Positions 22,635 to 32,801 of a DNA stretch of 41,408 bases are shown in pieces. The position numbers and the translations under genes were made by a program. The stretch is from Phycisphaerales bacterium. GTDB taxonomy: Bacteria > Planctomycetota > Phycisphaerae > Phycisphaerales > SM1A02. The notes under the pieces were generated by a model, which ran no database searches, was not told the DNA's origin, and worked only from the letters and a program-made list of their open reading frames with translations. Each line of letters begins with the position of its first letter. Within the stretch, counting starts at the first letter, position 1. Where the stretch lies: positions 1 through 41,408 of the forward strand of contig JASMKH010000019.1 in the NCBI GenBank assembly GCA_030749435.1, written 5' to 3'.

Positions 22635-23829
22635 CGGCCGAGTTGGCGGCCACTGCCTTCTGCAACGCCTCCACCTTGTCGGTTCGCTCCCACGTGAAGG
22701 TCCCTGGCTCACCCTCGTCGGGCGTCCGCCCAAAGTGGCCGTGCGCAGCGGTCGGTCCATAGATCGGCCTGAGTAGATCGAGCGACTGGATGATTCCGGC
22801 TGGCGTCAGAGAGAAGGTCTTGTCGATGGCGTCCGCAATGACGTCCTCGGGAATCGTTGCTGTGCCCAGGCAGTCCACGTGGATTGATGTGGGCTTGGCG
22901 ACTCCGATGGCGTAGGAGAGTTGCACCTCGCACGCCTCTGCCAGCCCGGCTGCGACGACATTCTTCGCGATATACCGAGCCATGTAGGCTGCACTTCGAT
23001 CGACCTTGCTGGGATCCTTGCCCGAAAAGGCGCCGCCGCCGTGTCGTCCTCGACCGCCATACGTATCGACGATGATCTTCCGACCCGTCAACCCGCAATC
23101 GCCAAGCGGGCCGCCGACCTCGAACTTGCCGGTCGGATTGACACGGATCGTGATGTCGTCGTGCCACCATGAACCAAGAACGGGTTTGACGATCAACTCG
23201 TTGACCTGGGCTGCCAAACCGTCGTGGTCGTTGCTCCACTCGGGGCCATGTTGCGTGCTGAGCACGACGTTGTCGACCACCTCTGGTGTCAGACCGTTGT
23301 ACTGAACGGTGACCTGTGACTTGGCATCCGGTCGCAGATGCGGAATGATTCCGCTGCGCCGAACTTCAGCATGCCGCGCGACGAGTTGATGACTCAAGTC
23401 GATCGGCAGTGGCATGAGCGACTCGGTCTCGTTGCAAGCAAACCCGAACATGAGTCCCTGGTCGCCCGCGCCTTGTTCATCGTGGAGGCCAGCGCCGGTA
23501 TCGACACCCTGCGCGATGTCCGGTGACTGTCGGTCAAGCGTCACCATGACGGCGCACGAGTCTGCGTCGAAGCCCATGCGGGCATCGGTGTAGCCGATTC
23601 GTCTGGCGGTGTCTCGCACGACCTTTGGAATGTCCACGTAGCCATTGCACGTCACCTCGCCAGCGATGACTGCCAGGCCCGTTGTGACCATGGTTTCACA
23701 GGCGACCCGGGAGTGCGGATCCGCTTGCAACATGGCGTCGAGAATGGCGTCGGAGATCTGATCGGCCATCTTGTCAGGATGACCCATCGAGACCGACTCT
23801 GAAGTGAACATGTAGGTGCGATTGCTCAT
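22627..23829 (-). CDS. metK: S-adenosylmethionine synthetase
   Basis: 400 aa, normal length. It makes SAM from methionine and ATP. Signature sequences are [57 protein letters not shown], and the phosphate loop [27 protein letters not shown]. The start is ATG 23829 with AGGAG 5 nt upstream; three extra in-frame residues blocks earlier are not conserved. The gene heads a cluster with rsmB, a SAM-consuming rRNA methyltransferase, and ptsN. I looked for a SAM or SAH riboswitch in the 150-base divergent region and did not see a recognisable core. Confidence 0.97.
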   Translation of the reverse strand: MSNRTYMFTSESVSMGHPDKMADQISDAILDAMLQADPHSRVACETMVTTGLAVIAGEVTCNGYVDIPKVVRDTARRIGYTDARMGFDADSCAVMVTLDRQSPDIAQGVDTGAGLHDEQGAGDQGLMFGFACNETESLMPLPIDLSHQLVARHAEVRRSGIIPHLRPDAKSQVTVQYNGLTPEVVDNVVLSTQHGPEWSNDHDGLAAQVNELIVKPVLGSWWHDDITIRVNPTGKFEVGGPLGDCGLTGRKIIVDTYGGRGRHGGGAFSGKDPSKVDRSAAYMARYIAKNVVAAGLAEACEVQLSYAIGVAKPTSIHVDCLGTATIPEDVIADAIDKTFSLTPAGIIQSLDLLRPIYGPTAAHGHFGRTPDEGEPGTFTWERTDKVEALQKAVAANSAGV

Positions 23830-23891
23830 GAGAACTCCTGGCGACAAATGGGCGTCTGAGGCCGGCCTTCGAGGATCGGATGGAGCCGATC

Positions 23892-23897
23892 ATTGTA
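23892..23897 (-). promoter_or_regulatory. Candidate -10 (TACAAT) for metK
   Basis: TACAAT on the minus strand (5 of 6 to consensus) lies 62 nt upstream of the metK start, leaving a leader that contains the AGGAG. No convincing -35 at 16-18 nt. Confidence 0.35.
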
Positions 23898-23953
23898 CCT
23901 CAGCCCGCCCTCAGTAACATCCGAACGATCCTGCGGCCGCCGGGCAGAGCCCG

Positions 23954-23959
23954 TAGAAT
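23954..23959 (+). promoter_or_regulatory. Candidate -10 (TAGAAT) for the bifunctional nuclease family gene
   Basis: TAGAAT (5 of 6) lies 23 nt before ATG 23983, with GGAGGG (23968-23973) in the short leader. The -35 position (CTGCGG) is poor. Confidence 0.35.
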
Positions 23960-23982
23960 CCGCCCACGGAGGGTCTGGCGCG

Positions 23983-24474
23983 ATGGATGTTCAGATGACG
24001 CTCTCTCGAATCCTGATTGGTGAGATGAGCGATGCCCAACTGATCGAACTCTCGGAAGTCGATGGCGACCGCCGGTTCCCGATCGTCATCGGAGTCAGCG
24101 AGGCGTTCGCGATTGAGCGGCGAATCAAGGGTATTCCGGTTCCTCGGCCACTCACGCACGAATTGCTCTCGTCCGTCATTGTGTGCTTGGGGGCCCGGTT
24201 GACCCGCGTACTCATCCATGACCTCAGCGAGGGGACCTTCTACGCCATGCTCTGCCTTGAGCAGGGGGGCGACGAGATCCAAGTGGATGCAAGGCCCTCG
24301 GACGCCATCGCGCTCGCCGTCGGGGCCGATGTGCCGATCTTCGTCAGCGATGCCGTCCTTGAGGCGATCGAGCAGGACGATTCGCTGTCCGACCTCGACG
24401 TGCCGTTTGAAGAGGATGGGGAGGACGAGGACGAGGAGGGGTCGCCCTTCGGCGGGGGACCGGAGTGGTCTTGA
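23983..24474 (+). CDS. Bifunctional nuclease (BFN/DUF151) family protein
   Basis: 163 aa. The BFN domain is recognisable by RILIGEMSDAQLIELSEVDGDRRFPIVIGVSEAFAIERRIKG, PRPLTHELLSSVI, TRVLIHDLSEGTFYAML and ARPSDAIALAVGADVPIFV. The C-terminus is strongly acidic (Asp/Glu-rich, about residues 140-155). Plant members have RNase and DNase activity; the bacterial role is poorly known. GGAGGG (23968-23973) is an excellent ribosome binding site 9 nt before the ATG. Its last 10 bases overlap the truD start, so the two are probably co-translated. Confidence 0.9.
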   Translation: MDVQMTLSRILIGEMSDAQLIELSEVDGDRRFPIVIGVSEAFAIERRIKGIPVPRPLTHELLSSVIVCLGARLTRVLIHDLSEGTFYAMLCLEQGGDEIQVDARPSDAIALAVGADVPIFVSDAVLEAIEQDDSLSDLDVPFEEDGEDEDEEGSPFGGGPEWS

Positions 24475-25631
24475 GGAGGGCCTCAGCGCCATCCATTCGC
24501 GAGCGGCCCGAAGACTTCCTTGTCGAGGAGTTGACGCTGTTCGAACCGTCGGGCGATGGAGATCACCTCGCGCTTCTCATTCAGAAGCGGGGCCTCGATC
24601 ACCAGCGCATGGTTCGTCGGGTGGCAAAGGCGTTCGGCGTCTCTCAATCTGCAGTCGGTTGGGCGGGAATGAAGGACCGGCACGCCGTCACGTTGCAGTG
24701 GATCACCATCAAGTGCAAGGATGATCGCAGTGCGGCGATCGACGCTGACGACCTGCGGGTTGTGAGGGCCACCCGGCACGCTCGGGGTCTTCGGCTCGGG
24801 CAACTGACCGGGAATCGGTTCATCATTCGAATCCGTCAACTGGATCCGACGGCGGCGCCGAGGCTCATGCAAAGGCTCACCGCGCTGGCCCGAAGCGGTC
24901 TACCGAACCGGTTCATGTCGCAGCGATTCGGCTACCGCGGCGCGAACCAGTTGCTGGGTGGCCGGCTGCTTCGCAAGGACTGGAGCGGTGCCCTGCGGTG
25001 TTGGCTCGGAACGGAGGGCCCGGAGTGGCCCGAAGCGGAGACGCCGCGGCGAGCGCAATTCAATCGCGGCGAGTTCAACGCGGCGGCTTCGGCGTGGCCC
25101 GTGTCGTGGAAGGCGGAGCGCCAGGCGCTCCGCCAACTCGCTGAGGGCGGCTCACCGGATCAGGTGCTCGCCGAGGTGCCACGTTCCATGAAGCGGCTGT
25201 GGACAGACGCCTTTCAGTCGGCCATCTTCAATGACGTGCTGGATCGCCGCGCCGCGGAAGGAACCATCGCCAGCCTGGCCGATGGCGATGTGTCATGGAG
25301 CCACGAGCGGCTGCTGAGCGAGATCGATGCAGCCGGTCCCAGTGAGGTTCCGACCGGGCCGTTGTGGGGCCGCCGTATGCGGCGCGCTGCTGGCGGTGTG
25401 GATCACGCTGAAGTGCAGGCGCTGCGCGCCGCCGGGCTGTCGTTGGACATGATCGGGGCCCCCGGCATGCCGCGGGGCAACCGGCGTCCACTTCTGGTTC
25501 CAGTCGGGGCGCCCCGGTGTGAGTCCGGTTTCGATGATCACGGAGGCTACGTCGAAGTGGGGTTCGAACTGGGGAAGGGGAGCTACGCCACCGCGGTTGT
25601 CGATGCGCTCATACGCCCCGACGCGACTTGA
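24465..25631 (+). CDS. truD: tRNA pseudouridine(13) synthase TruD
   Basis: 388 aa, starting at GTG 24465 within the end of the preceding gene; TTG 24471 is a less likely alternative. It isomerises U13 in tRNA(Glu) and related substrates. Family motifs are RERPEDFLVEEL near the N-terminus, the catalytic aspartate D71 in VGWAGMKDRHAVT, LGQLTGNRFIIRIR, NRFMSQRFGYRGAN, and in the TruD insertion domain LWTDAFQSAIFNDVLDRR with GPLWG. A length of 388 is slightly long but normal for the family. Its 3' end overlaps tadA on the other strand by 23 bases. Confidence 0.94.
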   Translation: MVLRRASAPSIRERPEDFLVEELTLFEPSGDGDHLALLIQKRGLDHQRMVRRVAKAFGVSQSAVGWAGMKDRHAVTLQWITIKCKDDRSAAIDADDLRVVRATRHARGLRLGQLTGNRFIIRIRQLDPTAAPRLMQRLTALARSGLPNRFMSQRFGYRGANQLLGGRLLRKDWSGALRCWLGTEGPEWPEAETPRRAQFNRGEFNAAASAWPVSWKAERQALRQLAEGGSPDQVLAEVPRSMKRLWTDAFQSAIFNDVLDRRAAEGTIASLADGDVSWSHERLLSEIDAAGPSEVPTGPLWGRRMRRAAGGVDHAEVQALRAAGLSLDMIGAPGMPRGNRRPLLVPVGAPRCESGFDDHGGYVEVGFELGKGSYATAVVDALIRPDAT

Positions 25632-26076
25632 AGAAACGTTGCAGCAGGTCAACGCACGCTTCCGCCAGCACGCCTCCGGTTCCCTCGAGTCGGTGGTTGA
25701 GCCGCGGGTCGGCATGGATCTCGTAGAGGGAGCGGCAGGCGCCCGCCTTGGGGTCATCGGCGCCCCAGACGACCCTGTCCAGCCTGGCATTCACCATGGC
25801 TCCGGCGCACATGGGACAGGGTTCGAGTGTCACCGCCATGGTGCATCCGTGCAGTCTCCATGATCCTGAACGGTTGCCCGCCTCCCGCATGGCGACGACC
25901 TCGGCGTGCGCAGTCGGGTCGTTGTCGATCTCGCGGCGATTGGCGCCCTCCCCAAGGATCTCGTCACCCCGGTAGATGACGGCACCTACCGGGATGTCTC
26001 CACGATCAGCAGCTTCCTCCGCCAATTCAATTGCCCGTCGCATCATCGCGAGATCGAGACCGTCTACCGCGGTCAT
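25609..26076 (-). CDS. tadA: tRNA-specific adenosine deaminase
   Basis: 155 aa zinc deaminase converting A34 to inosine in the wobble position of tRNA(Arg). Catalytic residues are H57 and E59 in TAHAEVVAM and the zinc cysteines C87 and C90 in LEPCPMCAGAM. RLDRVVWGADDPKAGACRSLY and the terminal LLQRFFKSRR are also family features. ATG 26076 overlaps the tatC stop (ATGA at 26076-26073). It is last in a dnaJ-like, tatC, tadA operon. The zinc, active-site and tRNA-binding parts all look intact. Confidence 0.95.
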   Translation of the reverse strand: MTAVDGLDLAMMRRAIELAEEAADRGDIPVGAVIYRGDEILGEGANRREIDNDPTAHAEVVAMREAGNRSGSWRLHGCTMAVTLEPCPMCAGAMVNARLDRVVWGADDPKAGACRSLYEIHADPRLNHRLEGTGGVLAEACVDLLQRFFKSRRGV

Positions 26077-27074
26077 GCCGCCTCGTCTCCATCTCGTGAT
26101 CTTCCCACCACGCGGTCGACCGGAAGCGTGGCGACCAAGATGATTCCGAATTCATAGAGGGCATAGAGCGGAACGAGCATGAGAAGCATTGAGAAGGCAT
26201 CCGCGGGTGTGGTGATGGCAGAGACCGCTGCGCACACCAGAAGCGCCCACTTACGTTTGCCTCGCAGCATCGGCGCGTTGAGCAGTCCCAACCACCCTCC
26301 GAGCAGCAGCACAAGCGGCAGTTGGAAAGCCAGTGAGACTCCAAGCAGCAGCGCAAGCACGAAGTTCACGTAGGACGAGAGTTGAAACACCTGCGTCACT
26401 GCGTTTCGGCCTTGGAGGGGTGCCTGGAGAACCTGCACATGATCGGGTTCGTCAGACTGCACGGCAATGCGGAGGGTGGTCCCGTCATCGCTCACCCAGA
26501 ACTGGCCTGGTGCGGCTGTCTCTGGTGGGTGTTCCAGGATCGGCACGATCAGCGCCGAGTCACTTGCTGTCGCGGCAGGAATCAACTGGGCGGGGACGTC
26601 TACCCCCCGCGTGATGAGCATGAGCACCTGCAGCATCAGCGGCAGCATGACGAAGTACATCACGGCGATACCGACGAGCGTCAGGATGCCGCTGCCCGGC
26701 AGCAGCAGATAGACGAATCGCCGCTCTCGCGGATAAAGTCCCGGGCCGATGAAGAGCCATGCCTGCCAGAGAAGCCAGGGCAGGGACAGGACGAGGGCGA
26801 GCACGACACTGAGTTTCAGTTCCAGCAGCAGGAACTCCGGCGGGCTCAGGACCTGTACCTCGGGCGGGAAGCCCCATGCCAATTGCACCTTCTGCAGTGG
26901 GAGCAAGAGCCACTCGACCAGAATGTGTGCAATGAAGAAGATCAGGATCGAGAGCGGCAGCGGCACGATGATCGCCGCAATCACCCTGCGTCGGAGTTCC
27001 TCAAGATGATCTCCGAGGCTCATCGTGTAGTCGGCGGGATCTTCCGGAAGCCGTGCCTGTCGTTCGTCAGCCAT
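26073..27074 (-). CDS. tatC: Sec-independent protein translocase TatC with enlarged periplasmic loop
   Basis: 333 aa, against ~250 for Escherichia coli TatC. The signal-peptide-binding start LGDHLEELRRRV, the FIGPGLYPRERRF motif, and the membrane segments through SSYVNFVLALLLGVSLAFQLP and ITTPADAFSMLLMLVPLYALYEFG are all present, giving six helices. The extra length is a polar insertion of about 70 residues (roughly 160-230) between helices 3 and 4, in the second periplasmic loop. It contains WVSDDGTTLRIAVQSDEPDHVQV, which looks like a small beta domain. tatA/tatB are not in the window. A likely client, the lipoprotein amidase at 31997-32683, is. TGATG joins it to the upstream gene. Confidence 0.93.
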   Translation of the reverse strand: MADERQARLPEDPADYTMSLGDHLEELRRRVIAAIIVPLPLSILIFFIAHILVEWLLLPLQKVQLAWGFPPEVQVLSPPEFLLLELKLSVVLALVLSLPWLLWQAWLFIGPGLYPRERRFVYLLLPGSGILTLVGIAVMYFVMLPLMLQVLMLITRGVDVPAQLIPAATASDSALIVPILEHPPETAAPGQFWVSDDGTTLRIAVQSDEPDHVQVLQAPLQGRNAVTQVFQLSSYVNFVLALLLGVSLAFQLPLVLLLGGWLGLLNAPMLRGKRKWALLVCAAVSAITTPADAFSMLLMLVPLYALYEFGIILVATLPVDRVVGRSRDGDEAA

Positions 27075-28024
27075 CAGGAGTCGGTTCTTGTCTGCGCCGA
27101 TTCGACGCCTGGCGTGTCGATCCTCGGATCGGGCAGCGATGCTTGCATCGCGATGAGGTGGTCTCGCACCTCGTCTGGCATGTCGCTCGGGGCGACGATC
27201 TGCACGACGGCATAGAGGTCGCCCCGCTCGCCGCTTTGCTTGGCGATGCCCTGCCCTCGAACCCGAAGTCGGGTTCCCGAGGAACTTCCTGGTGGAATGC
27301 GCAGCGTGACGGAGCCTTTCATGAGCGAAACGTCGACGCTTGTGCCAAGCCCAGCCTCCGCGATCGTGATGGGTACGTCCACAAGCAGGTCGGATCCTTG
27401 TCGCTTGAAGTAGGGGTGTCCGCCCACATGAACCATGACGATCAGGTCGCCTCGTTCGCCGCCACCGGATCCGGCCCCGCCTCGACCACGAAGCCGAAGT
27501 TTGCTGCCGTCTTCAATGCCTGCTGGAATCTGCACGTCGAACTGTGTGCCGTCATCCAGAACAACGTGCTCGGTTCCTCCGAGCGCGGCGGTCTTGAAGG
27601 TGACGGTGATGGTCTTGGTCTGGTCGATTCCGCGCCTCGAGGCTGGCCGGCCGGTCGCTCGTCCTTGCTGACCGAACCCACCCGGGGCGGCGCCGCCCCC
27701 GAACATCTGCTCGAAGATGTCGTTGAATTGGGATGGATCGACCTGCTGTCCTTCCCAACCGCCGCCGAAGCCGCCGGGCCCTCCCGCCGCCCCGGGCGTG
27801 GGACCGCCCACGCGACCGAACCGGTCGTAGGCCGCGCGTTTCTCGGCGTCGGAGAGGACTTCATAGGCCTCCTGAACCTCGGCGAATCTCTTGTCGGCAT
27901 CCGCCTCGGTGCTGACATCAGGATGGTGGGTCCGTGCCAGTTTGCGATAGGCCCTGCGGATCTCGTCATCCGTCGCCGACTTCGAGACGCCGAGCACCTC
28001 GTATGGATCTCGCTCAAGGGACAT
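27074..28024 (-). CDS. DnaJ/CbpA-like co-chaperone without zinc finger
   Basis: 316 aa. The J domain carries HPD at 34-36 (RTHHPDVSTEADADKRF), followed by a Gly/Phe-rich linker (about 75-130) with GGFGGGWEG. Two C-terminal beta-sandwich domains follow (TKTITVTFKTAALGGTEHVVL, GDLIVMVHVGGHPYFKRQGSDL, TLRIPPGSSSGTRLRVRGQG). The four CxxCxGxG zinc repeats of DnaJ itself are missing, as in CbpA. It stimulates the ATPase of a DnaK partner not in this window. No Shine-Dalgarno is seen; TATCCT lies 9 nt before the ATG. It shares one base with the tatC start. Confidence 0.93.
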   Translation of the reverse strand: MSLERDPYEVLGVSKSATDDEIRRAYRKLARTHHPDVSTEADADKRFAEVQEAYEVLSDAEKRAAYDRFGRVGGPTPGAAGGPGGFGGGWEGQQVDPSQFNDIFEQMFGGGAAPGGFGQQGRATGRPASRRGIDQTKTITVTFKTAALGGTEHVVLDDGTQFDVQIPAGIEDGSKLRLRGRGGAGSGGGERGDLIVMVHVGGHPYFKRQGSDLLVDVPITIAEAGLGTSVDVSLMKGSVTLRIPPGSSSGTRLRVRGQGIAKQSGERGDLYAVVQIVAPSDMPDEVRDHLIAMQASLPDPRIDTPGVESAQTRTDS

Positions 28025-28033
28025 GGAAGTGGC

Positions 28034-28039
28034 AGGATA
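28034..28039 (-). promoter_or_regulatory. Candidate -10 (TATCCT) of leaderless dnaJ-like operon
   Basis: GATATCCT on the minus strand, then 9 nt, then ATG 28024, with no Shine-Dalgarno. Divergent from the queC element 30 bp away. Confidence 0.4.
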
Positions 28040-28068
28040 TCTCAGCGGAGGGCAGCCGTTGATTCCGG

Positions 28069-28074
28069 TACGCT
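28069..28074 (+). promoter_or_regulatory. Candidate -10 (TACGCT) of leaderless queC
   Basis: TACGCT, 7 nt (CTAGGCG), then ATG 28082; no Shine-Dalgarno at a useful distance. TTGATT nearby is at the wrong spacing (4 nt) to be a -35. Confidence 0.4.
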
Positions 28075-28081
28075 CTAGGCG

Positions 28082-28774
28082 ATGAAGCCAACGCCAGCAG
28101 TTGTACTTGTCTCAGGGGGGTTGGATTCCGCCACGGTGCTGGCCATGGCGGCTCAGCAGCACGCCGCCTTGACCGCCTTGACCTTCGAGTATGGGCAGCG
28201 GCACGCCCACGAACTCACGTGCGCGGAGGCGATCTGCCACGCTCAGGGGGTAAGGGACCACCGAGTGATTTCACTCGACACCTCGCTGCTCGCCGGTTCG
28301 TCGCTGACCGGTGGCGGCGACGTCGCCCGGCCGGATTCGATTGATGCGATCGGGGCGACCATTCCTGACACCTACGTTCCTGCGAGAAACACCGTTTTTC
28401 TGTCGATGGCACTGGCCGTCGCGGAGCGTGGCGGGGCCGCAGACATCTACATCGGCGCCAACGCAGTCGACTTCAGCGGGTATCCGGACTGCAGGCCCGA
28501 GTTCATCGAGGCGTTTCAAGCAATGGCGCGGCTTGCGACCAGGGCTGGTGTTGAAGGCATGCCACTGTCCATCAATGCGCCGTTGATAGACATGTCCAAG
28601 TCGGACATCATCCGGTGCGGCACAGGCCTCGGTGTGGACTACGCCCTGACGAGCAGTTGCTACGACCCCGACGGGTCGGGGCGCCCGTGCGAAACCTGTG
28701 AATCATGCCTCCTTCGGGCCGAGGGATTTGCGGGGGCAGGGATGGTGGACCCACTGGTGGGAGCGCATCCATGA
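28082..28774 (+). CDS. queC: 7-cyano-7-deazaguanine synthase
   Basis: 230 aa. It converts 7-carboxy-7-deazaguanine to preQ0 in queuosine synthesis. The PP-loop is LVSGGLDSATVLA, followed by FEYGQRHAHEL, TYVPARNTVFLSMALAVAE, GANAVDFSGYPDCRPEFIEA and MSKSDIIRCG. The zinc site is SCYDPDGSGRPCETCESCLLR, four cysteines. All family landmarks are intact. No preQ1 riboswitch fits in the 57-base upstream region. Other que genes are not in the window. Its stop overlaps the start of a lipoprotein gene (ATGA), an unusual partner. Confidence 0.96.
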   Translation: MKPTPAVVLVSGGLDSATVLAMAAQQHAALTALTFEYGQRHAHELTCAEAICHAQGVRDHRVISLDTSLLAGSSLTGGGDVARPDSIDAIGATIPDTYVPARNTVFLSMALAVAERGGAADIYIGANAVDFSGYPDCRPEFIEAFQAMARLATRAGVEGMPLSINAPLIDMSKSDIIRCGTGLGVDYALTSSCYDPDGSGRPCETCESCLLRAEGFAGAGMVDPLVGAHP

Positions 28775-29352
28775 AGTACATGCTTGCACTGAGTCTCGCT
28801 CTTGCCACAGCGTGCGGGAAGCGCGACATGCCGGATACGCGAGAGGGCATCATTCGCTGGGCGAGAAACTGCGGTAATCAATTGCTCGTAGACGCTCGGG
28901 ATTGGTACGACGGACTTCCTGCGGACCTCACGCCCGAACAACTTGGCGTGGAAGTGCAGGCCATGTTCATTGACGCCGGACGATTCAAGACCACAAAGGT
29001 CGTTCTCGACCAGTTTGGCGTTCCGGTTGGGGTGACGTGGGATCAGCGGTTCTGGGACGCGGCGGATCGGGTCTTGACCGAGGAGGAAGTTCGCACGTGG
29101 AAGGTCTGGTCTGCCTCGATCCTCAACTCCGGGCTGATCTCAGCTGGTCTGTACGCCCCCAGGGACTGGCGGGACGCAGCGGCCGCCCCGGTTGTCGCGG
29201 CGGTATCTCAGACCAGCGGTATGGGGGCTGATGCCGCCGTCGCAGCGCTCAATCGTCTCGTGCCGCTGCCATGGGACGGTCCCTGCGTTGAGCAGCTCCG
29301 CACCCTGATGCCGGAGTACCCGGAGCGGCGGTTCTTCCCCAAGGTGCCTTAG
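28771..29352 (+). CDS. Predicted lipoprotein of unknown function
   Basis: 193 aa, starting in the queC stop. The signal peptide MKYMLALSLALATACGKRD has a lipobox ending ATAC, so the mature protein would begin at C17 and be lipid-anchored. The rest is soluble and helical with several tryptophans (RWARNCGNQLLVDARDWYDG, TWKVWSASILNSG). I do not recognise the family. It ends FPKVP. GGGAG lies about 8 nt before the ATG. Expression is probably coupled to queC, but no functional link is evident. Confidence 0.75.
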   Translation: MKYMLALSLALATACGKRDMPDTREGIIRWARNCGNQLLVDARDWYDGLPADLTPEQLGVEVQAMFIDAGRFKTTKVVLDQFGVPVGVTWDQRFWDAADRVLTEEEVRTWKVWSASILNSGLISAGLYAPRDWRDAAAAPVVAAVSQTSGMGADAAVAALNRLVPLPWDGPCVEQLRTLMPEYPERRFFPKVP

Positions 29353-29366
29353 GAACGGCCGATTGC

Positions 29367-29384
29367 CGCCGGCAAGCACCGGCG
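29367..29384. terminator. Hairpin between convergent lipoprotein gene and gyrB
   Basis: CGCCGG (29367-29372), loop CAAGCA, CCGGCG (29379-29384): a perfect 6-bp GC stem in the 42-base gap between two convergent genes. There is no T-run on either side, so termination is uncertain; it could also protect the transcript ends. Confidence 0.4.
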
Positions 29385-29394
29385 TGCGGTGGAG

Positions 29395-31959
<2,565 letters not shown>

Positions 31960-31996
31960 GCAGCCAATTCTCGCGCTGTGGATGTGGGTTTCGGGC

Positions 31997-32683
31997 TTAC
32001 GCCAGTGGCCCGTGACGGGCCGTCATCATGAACCGCTGAAGGCTCGCTCCCGGGCACGCGGTCGGTGCCATTTCCTGATGCGTGGCCACCTTGGAGCGGG
32101 GTACCCCGTAGGTCCTCATCTGCTGCCCGAGGAACCTCACGATGGCCCGTTTCTGGGCCTCGTTGACGCCCTGCAGTTCGTAGTTACCGAGGACGACGAT
32201 TCCCAGATTGCCCTGATTCTGGGCTCGCACATGAGCGCCCTGCCAGGTGACCGGGCGTCCACCCCAGACACGACCGGCAGGGTCGATGGCATAGTGGTAC
32301 CCGATGTCTCCGAACGGTTGGGGCCGGCGACGCAGGTGCGATCTCCGGATCGACTCGAGCCTGCCGCTGGCTGCCGCCAGAGACGTCTCGGTGAACGCCG
32401 ACATGCCGTCGTGGTGAATGGTGATGCGGTGGATCGGCGTCATGCGATCCATGCGGGTCGGAATCGGGTTGCCCTTGGCCCAGTTCCTCCGGGGCATGAT
32501 GCCTGCTCCGGCGGCGTCCGGAAGCGTGGTGGCTGGGGGCGGTTCGGTCGTGGCTGGCGATTCCCAGATCGGTCCCGGCACCCGAGTGAGCCGACTGGTT
32601 GACCGGGTGGCGCAGCCACCAAGCACCAGCAGGGTGCCACCAAGAAACGTCCGTCGAGTCGAGGAATCAACCATGTGTGTCAT
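31997..32683 (-). CDS. N-acetylmuramoyl-L-alanine amidase (PGRP/Amidase_2), Tat-type lipoprotein
   Basis: 228 aa from ATG 32683. The N-terminus has a twin-arginine motif followed by a lipobox: STRRTFLGGTLLVLGGCA. A Pro/Thr-rich linker precedes the amidase domain: HRITIHHDGMSAF (zinc histidine), DIGYHYAIDPAGRVWGGRP, QGNLGIVVLGNYE, and VATHQEMAPTACPG with the histidine and cysteine zinc ligands. It would cut the lactyl-peptide bond of peptidoglycan or recycle muropeptides at the envelope. Starts at 32716, 32710 and 32674 are also possible; none has a good ribosome binding site. TATACT at 32740-32735 is a likely -10. TatC is encoded 5 kb away. It lies 64 bases upstream of gyrB. Confidence 0.88.
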   Translation of the reverse strand: MTHMVDSSTRRTFLGGTLLVLGGCATRSTSRLTRVPGPIWESPATTEPPPATTLPDAAGAGIMPRRNWAKGNPIPTRMDRMTPIHRITIHHDGMSAFTETSLAAASGRLESIRRSHLRRRPQPFGDIGYHYAIDPAGRVWGGRPVTWQGAHVRAQNQGNLGIVVLGNYELQGVNEAQKRAIVRFLGQQMRTYGVPRSKVATHQEMAPTACPGASLQRFMMTARHGPLA

Positions 32684-32734
32684 ATTGGCGCGGAGGGCCC
32701 ACCGACTCATCGGCATCCGACGCCCGCACGCTGG

Positions 32735-32740
32735 AGTATA
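32735..32740 (-). promoter_or_regulatory. Candidate -10 (TATACT) for the amidase gene
   Basis: TATACT on the minus strand (5 of 6 to consensus) is placed 18 nt before ATG 32716 and 51 nt before ATG 32683. The lipoprotein start remains ambiguous. Confidence 0.4.
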
Positions 32741-32801
32741 CGATTCAATGCCTCGCGGATGCCTGCCCGATTGGCGAATCGCCTCCGGGCGGGAGCGGCG
32801 G

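Noticed and set aside
23830-23982. SAM or SAH riboswitch upstream of metK
   Set aside because: I looked for the conserved cores and stems and found none in the divergent spacer.
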